A DNA stretch of 64,000 nt from Acinetobacter lactucae (GTDB taxonomy: Bacteria > Pseudomonadota > Gammaproteobacteria > Pseudomonadales > Moraxellaceae): assembly GCF_001605885.1 (NCBI RefSeq), contig NZ_LRPE01000005.1, forward strand, positions 29,064 to 93,063, read 5' to 3'. Both the position numbers and the translations under genes were made by a program. Positions 17,808-26,129 of this stretch are shown one piece after another. The stretch's first letter is position 1. Each line of letters starts with the position of its first letter. A model generated the notes under the pieces. It was not told the DNA's origin. It did no database searches and saw nothing but the letters and a program-made list of their open reading frames with translations.

Positions 17808-18176
17808 TTAAAATTGAATAAGACGAGATGCTGACTGTACTGCATCAGCAAGTTCACCTAACCCGACAAGTTCAAAGTCTTTGGCAAGGTTGTGATGAGT
17901 AAGGTGATGGCGACTGGCATTTTCTGCATCTGTAATACCACGAGCGAGGGCAGCACTCACACAAACAGGAAGACGAATCGCAAGCTTTTGCCATTCATGC
18001 GTTAAATTACGCTGGTCGTCAGGAACCCATTGAAAATCATTAGCAACCTGCACGCCATCTTGGTAAAAGAATACACGGAAGTCTTCATTTTTACTTTTGA
18101 GTGCCTGAGCAAGCCCTAACGCATGCCAAGCATGAATGGAAGTAGGAGCAGAGGTAATTAGTAGTAATGTACTCAT
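17808..18176 (-). CDS. tusD: Sulfur-relay protein TusD (DsrE family)
   Basis: First gene of the tus group. TusD takes persulfide sulfur from TusA and passes it on towards TusE. Its 122 residues have the DsrE-fold start TLLLITSAPTS, the HALGLAQAL helix, FYQDGVQVAND, and a single cysteine in RLPVCVSAALARGI at the position of the known active cysteine. The promoter must lie in the 65 bases shared with the divergent GalE-like gene. Confidence 0.9.
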   Translation of the reverse strand: MSTLLLITSAPTSIHAWHALGLAQALKSKNEDFRVFFYQDGVQVANDFQWVPDDQRNLTHEWQKLAIRLPVCVSAALARGITDAENASRHHLTHHNLAKDFELVGLGELADAVQSASRLIQF

Positions 18177-18241
18177 TGAGAATTCACTATGGTCATACGT
18201 CTAAATGGGCGTAGATACATTAAGAGAAAGGTAAGTATACA

Positions 18242-19249
18242 ATGATTTTAGTGACAGGTGGTTTAGGCTTTATCGGTTCACACATTGCATTGAGTCTTAT
18301 GGCTCAAGGGCAAGAAGTGGTAATCGTCGATAATTTGGCTAATTCGACCTTGCAAACGCTTGAACGGCTAGAATTTATTTCTGGTATGTACGTTCCATTT
18401 GTCAAACTTGATGTACGTAATACACCAGCATTGAATAAGGTGTTTGAGCAATACTCAATTGATGCGGTTATTCATACTGCCGGATTCAAATCAATTGAAG
18501 AATCTAACCTTAAACCTCTTGAATATTACAATGATAATGTCAGTTGCATCATGAGTTTATTACGCGCCATGCAACGTACAGGTGTTCGTCACTTTATTCA
18601 CTTGTCTAGTCTTGCAGCTTATGGGAAATCTGGGTTGCAATTAAGCGAAACAGAAGAATTTAATTACGCTTATCCTAATCCTTATATTAAGTCTCAACAG
18701 ATGATTGAAGAAATTATCCGTGATACTTATAAAATTGACCATGAGTGGAAAATTGCAATCTTGCGCTTATCTAATATTGTAGGTGCATTTGAACATGGTG
18801 TACTCGGAGAGTATGTCGCTCAGCTCCCTAAAAATATCGTACCACTTGCGATGCAAGTCGCAGCCATGCAGCGTGATTTGATTGAATTACAAGATCAAGC
18901 CGAAACGTCAGATCATACGACTGAACGTAGTTTTCTACATGTTTTAGATTTATGCGAGGCGGTGAGCGCGAGTTTACATTGGCTGCGTGATCAAACACAT
19001 TGTTGTGAAGCATTTAATATTGCCCATGATCAAGTTCATTCAATTCGTCAATTACTCGATGAAATTTCCCAAGCCACCCAAGCTGAGATTCCGACACAAT
19101 CAGCAATTTATAAACATGTTGAGTTAGGTCAAGTTGGGGCTAATATTGGGAAAGCAAAAACCTTATTGCAATGGTCGCCAAAACGCACGTTAAAACAAAT
19201 GATCGAAGATGAATGGCGCTTTTATCAAAATACGCTAAATGGAAGATAA
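18242..19249 (+). CDS. GalE-like NAD-dependent epimerase/dehydratase without the catalytic lysine
   Basis: A 335-residue extended SDR protein, close in length and layout to UDP-glucose 4-epimerase. It has the NAD motif TGGLGFIGSHIA, DNLANST after the second strand, VIHTAGFKSIEES, and a catalytic-type serine in HLSSLAAYG. The tyrosine at residue 148 is present, but the YxxxK motif reads Y-I-K-S-Q, so the lysine expected at 152 is glutamine. The call of active epimerase is therefore doubtful; it may bind sugar nucleotide without epimerising it, or use another mechanism. It is flanked by tus genes and fumC, not by sugar genes, so context gives no substrate. Confidence 0.8.
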   Translation: MILVTGGLGFIGSHIALSLMAQGQEVVIVDNLANSTLQTLERLEFISGMYVPFVKLDVRNTPALNKVFEQYSIDAVIHTAGFKSIEESNLKPLEYYNDNVSCIMSLLRAMQRTGVRHFIHLSSLAAYGKSGLQLSETEEFNYAYPNPYIKSQQMIEEIIRDTYKIDHEWKIAILRLSNIVGAFEHGVLGEYVAQLPKNIVPLAMQVAAMQRDLIELQDQAETSDHTTERSFLHVLDLCEAVSASLHWLRDQTHCCEAFNIAHDQVHSIRQLLDEISQATQAEIPTQSAIYKHVELGQVGANIGKAKTLLQWSPKRTLKQMIEDEWRFYQNTLNGR

Positions 19250-19365
19250 GATAATGATTCTTATTTACAATGCTGGTATGGTTGAGTAGGATATTCAAAA
19301 TTAACTAGCCAGAGCAAATACTTGCTTCAGCCCGTGAGTTCTTTATTGAGATAACCGAGGTTTCT

Positions 19366-20760
19366 ATGCAAACACGAATTGAACATGACACGATGGGTGA
19401 GATTGAAGTTCCGAATGAAGCATTGTGGGGGGCACAGACTCAACGCAGCTTGCAGAACTTTAAAATCGGGCAAGAACGATTACCGCGTGCCATGATTCGA
19501 GCAATGGGTTTGGTCAAAAAGGCTGCTGCAATAACCAATGCTGAACTTGAACAATTACCACAAGATTTGAGCCAATATATTGTGGGTGCAGCTGAAGAGG
19601 TCATTGATGGCAAATGGGATTCACAGTTTCCTTTAGTTGTCTGGCAAACGGGTTCTGGTACGCAAAGTAACATGAACTGTAATGAAGTGATTGCCAATAT
19701 TGCAAACCAGAAATTAGGGCAAGCTTTAGGTGCACAAAAACCAGTACATCCAAATGATCATGTCAATCGTGCTCAATCAACAAACGACTCGTTTCCAACG
19801 GCTATTCATGTTGCAGCAAGTTTGCAAATTAACGAATTACTCATCCCTGCCGTTGAGCAACTTAAAGCGACTTTGCAAAAAAAGTCTGACGAATTTCAAG
19901 ACATCGTCAAAATTGGCCGTACCCATTTGCAAGATGCCACACCATTAACTTTAGGCCAAGAGTTTAGTGGCTATGTTTCTCAGCTTGAGCATGGATTGGT
20001 TAGATTACAACAAGCCTTAAGTGGTTTATATGAGTTGCCATTGGGCGGAACTGCTGTAGGAACCGGGTTAAATGCACATCCTGACTATGCAGTGAAAGCA
20101 GCAGCTCAGCTTGCTCTACTTACAGGTTTGCCATTTGTAACTGCGCCTAATAAATTTGAAGCACTAGCGGGGCGTGATGCAGCTGTTTTTGCATCAGGTG
20201 CATTGAAAACTTTAGCTGTAAGCTTAAATAAAATTGCGAATGATATTCGTTGGTTGGCCAGTGGTCCACGCTGTGGTTTCGGTGAAATCCGTATTCCTGA
20301 AAATGAACCTGGTTCAAGCATTATGCCGGGGAAAGTAAATCCGACACAAAGTGAAGCAATGACCATGGTTGTCGCGCAAGTGCTTGGAAATGATACGACC
20401 ATTAACGTGGCTGGTGCTTCCGGTAACTTTGAGTTAAACGTATTTATGCCTGTAATTGCTTATAACTTATTGCAGTCTATTCAATTGCTTGGTGATGCGT
20501 GTAATAGTTTTAACGACCACTGTGCGGTAGGAATTGAGCCTAATCGCGATAAGATTGACCACTTCTTACATAACTCTCTCATGTTGGTCACAGCGTTAAA
20601 CCCAGTGATTGGTTATGAAAACTCTGCAAAAGTTGCAAAGACTGCTTATAAAGAAAATAAAACGTTGAAGCAGGTTGCTGTTGAGCTTGGTTTGGTTACA
20701 GCAGAGCAATTTGATGAAGTGGTAAAACCTGAAAAAATGGTTTCACCAAATAGCAAGTAA
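19366..20760 (+). CDS. fumC: Class II fumarate hydratase FumC
   Basis: Iron-independent fumarase of the TCA cycle, converting fumarate to malate. Its 464 residues show the superfamily signature [11 protein letters not shown] near residue 318. Upstream are the fumarase-typical [13 protein letters not shown] and the [14 protein letters not shown] substrate segment, and [10 protein letters not shown] carries the catalytic histidine. AACCGAGG precedes the ATG by about seven bases. It ends at a strong hairpin terminator. Nothing unusual is seen. Confidence 0.96.
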   Translation: MQTRIEHDTMGEIEVPNEALWGAQTQRSLQNFKIGQERLPRAMIRAMGLVKKAAAITNAELEQLPQDLSQYIVGAAEEVIDGKWDSQFPLVVWQTGSGTQSNMNCNEVIANIANQKLGQALGAQKPVHPNDHVNRAQSTNDSFPTAIHVAASLQINELLIPAVEQLKATLQKKSDEFQDIVKIGRTHLQDATPLTLGQEFSGYVSQLEHGLVRLQQALSGLYELPLGGTAVGTGLNAHPDYAVKAAAQLALLTGLPFVTAPNKFEALAGRDAAVFASGALKTLAVSLNKIANDIRWLASGPRCGFGEIRIPENEPGSSIMPGKVNPTQSEAMTMVVAQVLGNDTTINVAGASGNFELNVFMPVIAYNLLQSIQLLGDACNSFNDHCAVGIEPNRDKIDHFLHNSLMLVTALNPVIGYENSAKVAKTAYKENKTLKQVAVELGLVTAEQFDEVVKPEKMVSPNSK

Positions 20761-20793
20761 TCACTAAAACAATGTAAGCATTAATGTGTATAT

Positions 20794-20820
20794 AAAAGCC
20801 CTCATCCGAGGGCTTTTATA
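20794..20820 (+). terminator. Rho-independent terminator of fumC
   Basis: A perfect 10-bp stem AAAAGCCCTC / GAGGGCTTTT with loop ATCC, ending in a T run, lies 33 bases after the fumC stop. The A-rich 5' arm may let it serve the convergent gene at 20857 as well. Confidence 0.9.
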
Positions 20821-20856
20821 GGTAGAGACTAACTTATAGCTTGAGATAGGAAAATA

Positions 20857-21150
20857 TCAAAGTAAGCCTTCTATATATTCCCAACCATGAGATTTCATCG
20901 CTTCAAATTTCTTTTTTAGCTCTTCTTTTTCGTGGTCATGAGGATCGCCTGCTAAAAGAACATGGTACGAGTTAGATTCTGGTTCTATGGTCACTTCAAT
21001 AATTTCTACGGGTTGAATCACTCCACTCTCAGTTAAACCAGAGTCGATAAAACACATTCCTTTTACAGGAATAACAGTACAGTCATATTCTTTGGAAATA
21101 AAATAATTATTTGCTGAGGCGGAATACGTACGTGATGCTCTAACTTTCAT
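20857..21150 (-). CDS. Hypothetical protein, 97 residues
   Basis: I do not recognise this protein. The start ATG 21150 has an excellent AAGGAGG six bases upstream, so it is surely translated; an in-frame TTG at 21165 would lie on that site. It is soluble, mildly acidic, without signal or membrane segments. The first half looks like mixed beta strand (EYDCTVIPVKGMCFIDSG), and the end is a charged helix (HEKEELKKKFEAMKSHGWEYIEG). It is a single gene facing fumC. Confidence 0.72.
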   Translation of the reverse strand: MKVRASRTYSASANNYFISKEYDCTVIPVKGMCFIDSGLTESGVIQPVEIIEVTIEPESNSYHVLLAGDPHDHEKEELKKKFEAMKSHGWEYIEGLL

Positions 21151-21321
21151 GTGTACCTCCTTCAAGCGTAATAGAATGCTTTAGTCTGGCGCGCTTCTAA
21201 AGTTAATACTGTTTAATTTATATAGTGATTTTATTTTTTACTTCAATATTCTAGTTATCGATTTTTTTATTAGCATAAAATGCTGTTAGCTATAATTTAC
21301 AAGTAAGGTATTAAAAAACTT

Positions 21322-22023
21322 ATGAATCAAAAGCCACTTTCAGTTGTTTTAATTCCTGGTTATATGCTTGACGAATCTCTGTGGAATGAAGTCATAAATG
21401 AGGTGCCTAAAGAGTGGAATACATATCGAGCTACTTTAAAAGAAGGACAAACAATAAAAGAGATTGCTCAGAATATTGCTAAAAATGCGCCTGAGAACTT
21501 TGTACTAATTGGATTCTCACTTGGAGGATACATTGCGAGATCTATAGTGGAGCAATTTCCTCAAAAAGTTAAGGCGCTTGTTTTAATAGCGTCTTCATTA
21601 CGCTCAGATACAGAAGAGCAGAAAAATCAAAAGTTAACGGCGATTAAACTTAACACGGGGAAAAATTTCCATGGGCTAAGTTCAATATCGATTGAAAAAA
21701 CACTTCATCCATCGAATGTTCAGAATCGCGCTCTTGTAAAAAGAATCCAAGAGATGGGCAGGGCTTTAGGTTATGAAGAGTTCGTTAAACAATCTATGTT
21801 AGATAGAAGTTCTTATGATATGAGTAAGATCACATGCCCAACTTTAATTATTTCTGGTGCAGAGGACCAGCTGCGTTCTAAGGAAGAAGCGATAGAATTA
21901 TTAGATCAGTTGCCACATGCAAAGCTTGAGATAATTAAAAATACGGGCCATATGATTCCGATTGAACAGCCGAAGATATTGGTTTCAGTGATTTCAACTT
22001 GGTTAAGTACTTATCTTTTATGA
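21322..22023 (+). CDS. Alpha/beta-hydrolase
   Basis: A 233-residue alpha/beta-hydrolase fold enzyme. The nucleophile elbow GFSLGG is near residue 69, the acid in ISGAEDQL near 183, and the histidine in NTGHMIPIEQP near 212, so the triad looks complete. The oxyanion region is LIPGYMLDESLW. No signal peptide is present, so it is cytoplasmic. The substrate is not inferable; relatives include esterases and MenH-like hydrolases. A TATAAT at 21291-21296 could be its -10 element. The 3' end overlaps the convergent small gene 22018-22296 by six bases. Confidence 0.84.
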   Translation: MNQKPLSVVLIPGYMLDESLWNEVINEVPKEWNTYRATLKEGQTIKEIAQNIAKNAPENFVLIGFSLGGYIARSIVEQFPQKVKALVLIASSLRSDTEEQKNQKLTAIKLNTGKNFHGLSSISIEKTLHPSNVQNRALVKRIQEMGRALGYEEFVKQSMLDRSSYDMSKITCPTLIISGAEDQLRSKEEAIELLDQLPHAKLEIIKNTGHMIPIEQPKILVSVISTWLSTYLL

Positions 22024-22296
22024 GGGTCTAATTTTCGTTTTCTTTGTAAGGATCTTAATAATTCTGAAAACTTGATTACCAAGTTTGATCTTTTGATGAA
22101 TAGTTGCATGATCCAGTTGATCCCATAATTCAAATGGAAAAAACTCTGAACTATGATCAAATATCCATAACCATTGGTAACTATTGTTAAGCGTATTTTT
22201 ATCAAAACGAACATCTTGAACTTTCACAATCTTAAACTGTTTATGATGTTCGTCTTGAAGAATAATTTCATGATTCTCCATTAGACATCCATACAT
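22018..22296 (-). CDS. Hypothetical protein, 87-92 residues
   Basis: Unrecognised small protein. Two starts are possible: ATG 22296 (92 residues) and ATG 22281 (87 residues, MENHEIILQDEHHKQF); neither has a clear ribosome site. Aromatic-rich middle (QWLWIFDHSSEFFPFELW) and basic end. A competing frame in the same stretch (22011-22214) is shorter and looks like a shadow. Reality of this gene is moderately supported by length, an open frame in AT-rich DNA and a snug convergent fit with the hydrolase. Confidence 0.5.
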   Translation of the reverse strand: MYGCLMENHEIILQDEHHKQFKIVKVQDVRFDKNTLNNSYQWLWIFDHSSEFFPFELWDQLDHATIHQKIKLGNQVFRIIKILTKKTKIRPS

Positions 22297-22445
22297 TAAA
22301 GATAATTTTCAATTGTACTAAACTTAATGCTGTTAGATTAAGTTGTTAAGTTGGCATTAATTTACAAAAGATTTCGGGTTGTTAAAGTTTGTCATTTTTC
22401 AAAATGAAAAAAATCTTTACTTTTGAAATACAAGGTTTTAAATAG

Positions 22446-22458
22446 CTTACATTGTAAG
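22446..22458. promoter_or_regulatory. Inverted repeat upstream of the BLUF gene
   Basis: CTTACATTGTAAG is a perfect 6-bp inverted repeat about a central T, 49 bases before the BLUF gene start. Size and place suit a regulator operator near the promoter. No other copy was noticed in the window. Confidence 0.3.
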
Positions 22459-22507
22459 AAGAGAGTGTAGATGTCAGAATATATTCAATCTATTTTCGAG
22501 TATCGCT

Positions 22508-22951
22508 ATGAGTTTAATAGGCTTTATGTATGCAAGTAAAACCAATAGTGAACATAGTCAAATAAAACAAGATTTAATTGATATTCTCACAGAGGCAGTT
22601 AGCTTTAACTCTCATAATGATATTACAGGGGTGCTTTACTACGGTAATGGATACTTCTTGCAGTATTTGGAAGGTGAGAAAGAGCAGGTCGAATCGCTAT
22701 TTTATAATTTAATTTTGAAAGATTCGAGACACCAGAACTGTGAAATCATTTTTTCAGAACGATCCGAACAACGGCTATTTAAACACTGGAGTATGAAATT
22801 TGCTCCTATTAATACGAAAATAAAAGATTTCTTTCATCATCATCATGTTGATGAGTTTAATCCATATCTGCTTAACACTACTTCTATTCCTTCTTTTATT
22901 AAATTGCTTGTAGATCAACCCAATCACAAAGTTGATCAATACCAAGTTTAA
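22508..22951 (+). CDS. BLUF-domain blue-light sensor (BlsA-like)
   Basis: A 147-residue short BLUF protein that would bind FAD and sense blue light. The flavin-contacting tyrosine is in GFMYASK near residue 8. DITGVLYYGNGYFLQYLEGEKEQVE carries the glutamine of the hydrogen-bond switch, and HWSMKF contains the semi-conserved Trp/Met. Residues 1-95 are the domain; the remaining 50 form a capping tail without an output domain, as in BlsA of A. baumannii, which signals by protein contacts. It is a single gene followed by a terminator. It may be the BlsA orthologue of this strain or a paralogue. Confidence 0.87.
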   Translation: MSLIGFMYASKTNSEHSQIKQDLIDILTEAVSFNSHNDITGVLYYGNGYFLQYLEGEKEQVESLFYNLILKDSRHQNCEIIFSERSEQRLFKHWSMKFAPINTKIKDFFHHHHVDEFNPYLLNTTSIPSFIKLLVDQPNHKVDQYQV

Positions 22952-22997
22952 TCAAAACTAGGGATTAAAGTGGATCTTAAGTTTTCTATTTAAAGTT

Positions 22998-23020
22998 AAG
23001 CTCTCTTCGGAGAGCTTTTT
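22998..23020 (+). terminator. Terminator after the BLUF gene
   Basis: An 8-bp stem AAGCTCTC / GAGAGCTT closed by a TTCG tetraloop and followed by TTT, 46 bases after the BLUF stop. Confidence 0.85.
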
Positions 23021-23190
23021 ATCACAAAGCTAAACTTTCACTAATTAATAGAGAATTGGCGTTGAATAAGCTGTCATAATTGTTAAAATGCCCACCTTGT
23101 CCTGTTTTTATATTGTTTTTTGTTTTGCATTTATTTTGCAAAGTTAGAGATAAAATTATTAAAAACAGCTGCTTAGTTAAGGATTTTTGA

Positions 23191-23682
23191 ATGCTCTCTA
23201 TTTATTTGACAGATACCCAACAACATGTGCAATTTAATGATTATCCTAGTGATCAGCCAGTTAAGTTTCTGTTAAATCTTAAAAAGATTTTCCCAAGTAC
23301 AGCGGATTTATTATTACCAGTTTTACCTGAAGATAATAATTTGGAAAATGTTACATGGGAATCAACCTCAAAAGATTTTGGAATCTTTAAAAAGCTATTA
23401 GCGGGATGGGGTGTTATTGAGCTTCGTTTAAATGCAATTACTGCTTATAAAGATAAAAACTTTGCAAATGAGCTAGTGAAACAAGCACAGGTAAAACGTA
23501 AGAAAACAGCACAAAAAAATCATCAGCTTTCTTTAGTTGCTCTAGATTATATTTTTATGCACGAAGTTCATGCATTGATTGATGCTGAACTGGTCACTAT
23601 TGGTGAGAAATTCTACTTACCAACCTTGCGTGAGCAATGGAAAGGTACAGTTACAGACCAAGTACTCAACGGAAAACTTTAA
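23191..23682 (+). CDS. Hypothetical protein, 163 residues
   Basis: Unrecognised. AAGGA lies seven bases before the ATG, and a terminator follows the stop, so it is a free-standing transcription unit. It is soluble and starts with strands (MLSIYLTDTQQHVQFNDY). A basic helical middle (VKQAQVKRKKTAQKNHQ) is followed by DYIFMHEVHALIDAELVTIGEKFYLPTLREQW. No known motif is seen. The HEVHALIDAE stretch resembles a metal-protease-like HExxH only loosely (HEVHA lacks the order), so I do not claim an enzyme. Confidence 0.75.
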   Translation: MLSIYLTDTQQHVQFNDYPSDQPVKFLLNLKKIFPSTADLLLPVLPEDNNLENVTWESTSKDFGIFKKLLAGWGVIELRLNAITAYKDKNFANELVKQAQVKRKKTAQKNHQLSLVALDYIFMHEVHALIDAELVTIGEKFYLPTLREQWKGTVTDQVLNGKL

Positions 23683-23691
23683 TTTAAGTAC

Positions 23692-23724
23692 AAAAGGTGA
23701 ATTTATAAAGATTCACCTTTTTTA
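23692..23724 (+). terminator. Terminator after the 163-residue hypothetical gene
   Basis: The stem AAAAGGTGAAT / ATTCACCTTTT (11 bp) with an 8-base loop and a T run begins ten bases after the stop codon. Confidence 0.85.
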
Positions 23725-23839
23725 TTATTAATTAAATCAATATCTTATAATTTTAAGAATGCTTATACAAAAGTTTACAAGAAAAGAATGCGTTTTTTTC
23801 AATGTGGCAGATACATTGCTTATATAAATACAAAATTAT

Positions 23840-24055
23840 TGCGGGAGAGAGGTTCATTAAGAACCCGCCGAAGGAGCAACAAGCCCGGAAACTCTCAGGC
23901 AAAAGGACTGTAATAATTAAAAAATCTGGAGAGAAGCTTAGATTTATAAGAATGGAAAACAATAACTTATAAATTATAAACTCACCGAAGGGGAAGATCT
24001 AAACGTTAAAAGGTAACGTTGAGGTCGAAACTCTCAGGTACCAATGACAGATGGG
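23840..24055 (+). promoter_or_regulatory. Tandem glycine riboswitch
   Basis: Two consecutive glycine aptamers. The first (about 23840-23910) has GCGGGAGAGA, AACCCGCCGAAGGAGCAA and AACTCTCAGGCAAAAGGAC. After a short A/T linker the second (23925-24051) has TCTGGAGAGA, CACCGAAGGGG and AACTCTCAGGTACCAATGACAG, with TCTG and CAGA closing its P1 stem. The repeated GGAGAG, CCGAAGG and ACTCTCAGG elements are those of the glycine riboswitch. It ends 40 bases before the DadA-type gene, so it should control that gene, usually as a glycine-induced ON switch. A TATAAA at 23823-23828 may be the -10 element. Confidence 0.93.
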
Positions 24056-24095
24056 CTGTACTGATGAAATGTTTTGCATTTCTGAGGAGTCTGTT

Positions 24096-25340
24096 ATGCC
24101 ACATGTTATTGTGATAGGTGCGGGAATCACAGGGGTTACCTCTGCTTATGAATTATCGCAACTGGGTTATCAAGTCACAGTGATTGATCGACATTTGTAT
24201 CCTGCAATGGAAACGTCATTTGCCAATGGAGGGCAACTATCGGCTTGTAATGCCGAAGTATGGAACCAAAAAGCCACCGTGATTAAAGGCTTTAAATGGA
24301 TGAGACAAAAAGATGCTCCTCTATTGTTAAACCCTTCATTTAGTTTGCATAAGTATAGTTGGCTAGTTGAATTTCTATCACATATTAAAAACTATGAAGC
24401 GAATACGATAGAGACAGTCCGTTTGGCATTACTCGCTCGTAAGCGTCTGTTTGAAGTTGCTGAAAAAGAACAGCTCGAGTTTGACTTGGAGAAGCGTGGA
24501 ATTCTCCATATGTATCATAGTAAGGCTGACTACGAGATTGCTAAACAAGTCAATAACGTATTGAATAAAGGTACATTGGAACGCTATTCGGTTTCACCTG
24601 ATGAAATGAAAGCAATAGAACCATCTTTGACAGGTGACTATTTCGGCGGCTATTACACGCCAAGTGATGCAACGGGTGATATTCATAAATATTCAACCTC
24701 TTTGGCTGAGAAGACTAAACAATATGGCGTTCAATATAAGTTCGGCCTAGAAGTTATGGATATTAAGTGCGGCGTAGACAAAGTAGTCGTGACTTGTCAG
24801 CCAAGTGCGGAGCATCCTTATCTGGTTGAGTCCGATAACATTCAACTTGAGGGTGATGTGCTTGTAGTTTGCGGTGGTGTAGGAAGTTATCAACTCGCCG
24901 ATATGATTGGAGAGCGAGTAAATGTCTACCCAGTAAAAGGTTATTCAATTACTGTGCAGTTAAAAGATGAGCACAGTGTAAACAATGCTCCTTGGGTGAG
25001 CTTGCTAGATGAAAGTGCAAAGATCGTGACTTCTCGTTTAGGTAAGGATCGTTTGCGTGTAGCGGGGACTGCTGAGTTCAATGGTTATAACCGCGACATA
25101 CGGGCTGATCGTATTCAACCATTAGTGAATTGGGTTAATCGTAACTTTGATATTTCAACTGAGCATGTAGTGCCTTGGGCAGGGTTAAGACCGATGATGC
25201 CAAACATGTTGCCTGTTGTTAAGCAATCTAAACAACCTCGTGTTTTTTATAATACAGGGCATGGACATTTAGGTTGGACTTTGTCTGCGGCAACCGCAGT
25301 TTTAGTCGGTCAGGATATTGCTCAAAAATATCCAGTGTAG
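24096..25340 (+). CDS. dadA: D-amino acid dehydrogenase (DadA-type FAD oxidoreductase)
   Basis: A 414-residue DAO-family flavoprotein that oxidises D-amino acids, or possibly glycine, to 2-oxo acids and passes electrons to the respiratory chain. The FAD motif VIGAGITGVTSAYEL opens the protein, followed by the DadA-typical METSFANGGQLS and GFKWMRQKDAPLLL. Near the end come WAGLRPMMPNMLPV and NTGHGHLGWTLSAAT. ATG 24096 is chosen since TGAGGAG lies six bases upstream; an in-frame start at 24051 would lie in the riboswitch. Control by a glycine riboswitch hints that glycine is its substrate or a signal. A terminator follows. Confidence 0.9.
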   Translation: MPHVIVIGAGITGVTSAYELSQLGYQVTVIDRHLYPAMETSFANGGQLSACNAEVWNQKATVIKGFKWMRQKDAPLLLNPSFSLHKYSWLVEFLSHIKNYEANTIETVRLALLARKRLFEVAEKEQLEFDLEKRGILHMYHSKADYEIAKQVNNVLNKGTLERYSVSPDEMKAIEPSLTGDYFGGYYTPSDATGDIHKYSTSLAEKTKQYGVQYKFGLEVMDIKCGVDKVVVTCQPSAEHPYLVESDNIQLEGDVLVVCGGVGSYQLADMIGERVNVYPVKGYSITVQLKDEHSVNNAPWVSLLDESAKIVTSRLGKDRLRVAGTAEFNGYNRDIRADRIQPLVNWVNRNFDISTEHVVPWAGLRPMMPNMLPVVKQSKQPRVFYNTGHGHLGWTLSAATAVLVGQDIAQKYPV

Positions 25341-25346
25341 AAAGTA

Positions 25347-25376
25347 AAAAGCCAGTGTTCAAACACTGGCTTTTAT
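25347..25376 (+). terminator. Terminator of the DadA-type gene
   Basis: An 11-bp stem AAAAGCCAGTG / CACTGGCTTTT with loop TTCAAA and following TTTTATTT starts seven bases after the stop. Its A-rich 5' arm may also end the convergent gene at 25385. Confidence 0.88.
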
Positions 25377-25384
25377 TTAAAGAG

Positions 25385-26011
25385 TTAATCATATAAGCGG
25401 TAGATTCCGCTAAAACGTTCACAGCCTTTTTGCTGGGTTTTCACATTAAGTAAGGCTTTTTGAAAATTAAACTGATATTTACAGTTGTGCTCATTGTCTA
25501 AAATTTCACTTTTTTGTTCAGGTGAACTATAGGCCATCAATGAAATCGTTTGAGTTTCCTTGCGGTTATTTGGATTACGGTATGCTATCCCTTCAATTTT
25601 GATTTTATCTTTCGCGAGTTGATGGACTTGAATGTGTACAGGCTGAGCTGCTATATGTCCATTTTCAAACTTAAGATAATGCTGGGTAAGCGTTTGCTTA
25701 AGCGACGCATAAAAATTTAAGTCATCAGTACGTAAATCAAACTGTTGTTGAATGCATGTATTACTCTTGCATTGCTGAGTATGTTTAGACCATAACTTTT
25801 GTGTATCCTGTAAGAGCTGTAAGGGGGCATCAGTAACTAAATATGCAGAAAGATATTTATTATTGAGTTCTTTTCTTGATTCACTAAATGTTTTTGAGCA
25901 GATTTTAAGCTCAGCTCCAGTATTGGAGCAGTCTATTGATTCTGCAAAGACAAAAGGTGAACATAAACAACTCAGTGTCACGACAAAACTTAATCTTTTC
26001 AATTGATTCAT
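25385..26011 (-). CDS. Secreted LprI-like protein (putative lysozyme-inhibitor family)
   Basis: A 208-residue protein starting at ATG 26011, with a signal peptide (NQLKRLSFVVTLSCLCSPFVFA, cut before ESIDC). An ATG at 26029 would add six residues before the basic region. The mature start resembles the DUF1311/LprI fold: DCSNTGAELKIC, a helix ending NNKYLSAYL, then LLQDTQKLWSKHTQQCKSNTC, with paired cysteines that probably form disulfides. The second half is beta-rich with two more cysteines. I infer a periplasmic protein; lysozyme inhibition is a family property not proven for this branch. It stands alone. Confidence 0.68.
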   Translation of the reverse strand: MNQLKRLSFVVTLSCLCSPFVFAESIDCSNTGAELKICSKTFSESRKELNNKYLSAYLVTDAPLQLLQDTQKLWSKHTQQCKSNTCIQQQFDLRTDDLNFYASLKQTLTQHYLKFENGHIAAQPVHIQVHQLAKDKIKIEGIAYRNPNNRKETQTISLMAYSSPEQKSEILDNEHNCKYQFNFQKALLNVKTQQKGCERFSGIYRLYD

Positions 26012-26129
26012 ATCAGTATTAGACAGCATGATCGCTTATACTTTCAGTCTACTTTGCTAGGTGTACTATAGCGAAACAGAACGGCTGAATACAAGATTTC
26101 TTAAGTTTTTATGGAAGGTAATAATTTAT

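Noticed and set aside
22011..22214. Alternative 67-residue frame in the same stretch as 22018-22296
   Set aside because: Shorter, starts inside the other frame and lacks a ribosome site; the 92-residue frame is the better choice.
23571..23600. HExxH-like metal site in the 163-residue hypothetical protein
   Set aside because: The residues read HEVHA, not HExxH, and no third ligand pattern follows.
26061..26129. N-terminal extension of ispF
   Set aside because: The added 23 residues have no counterpart in the family, and ATG 26130 with GGAAGG upstream gives the normal length.
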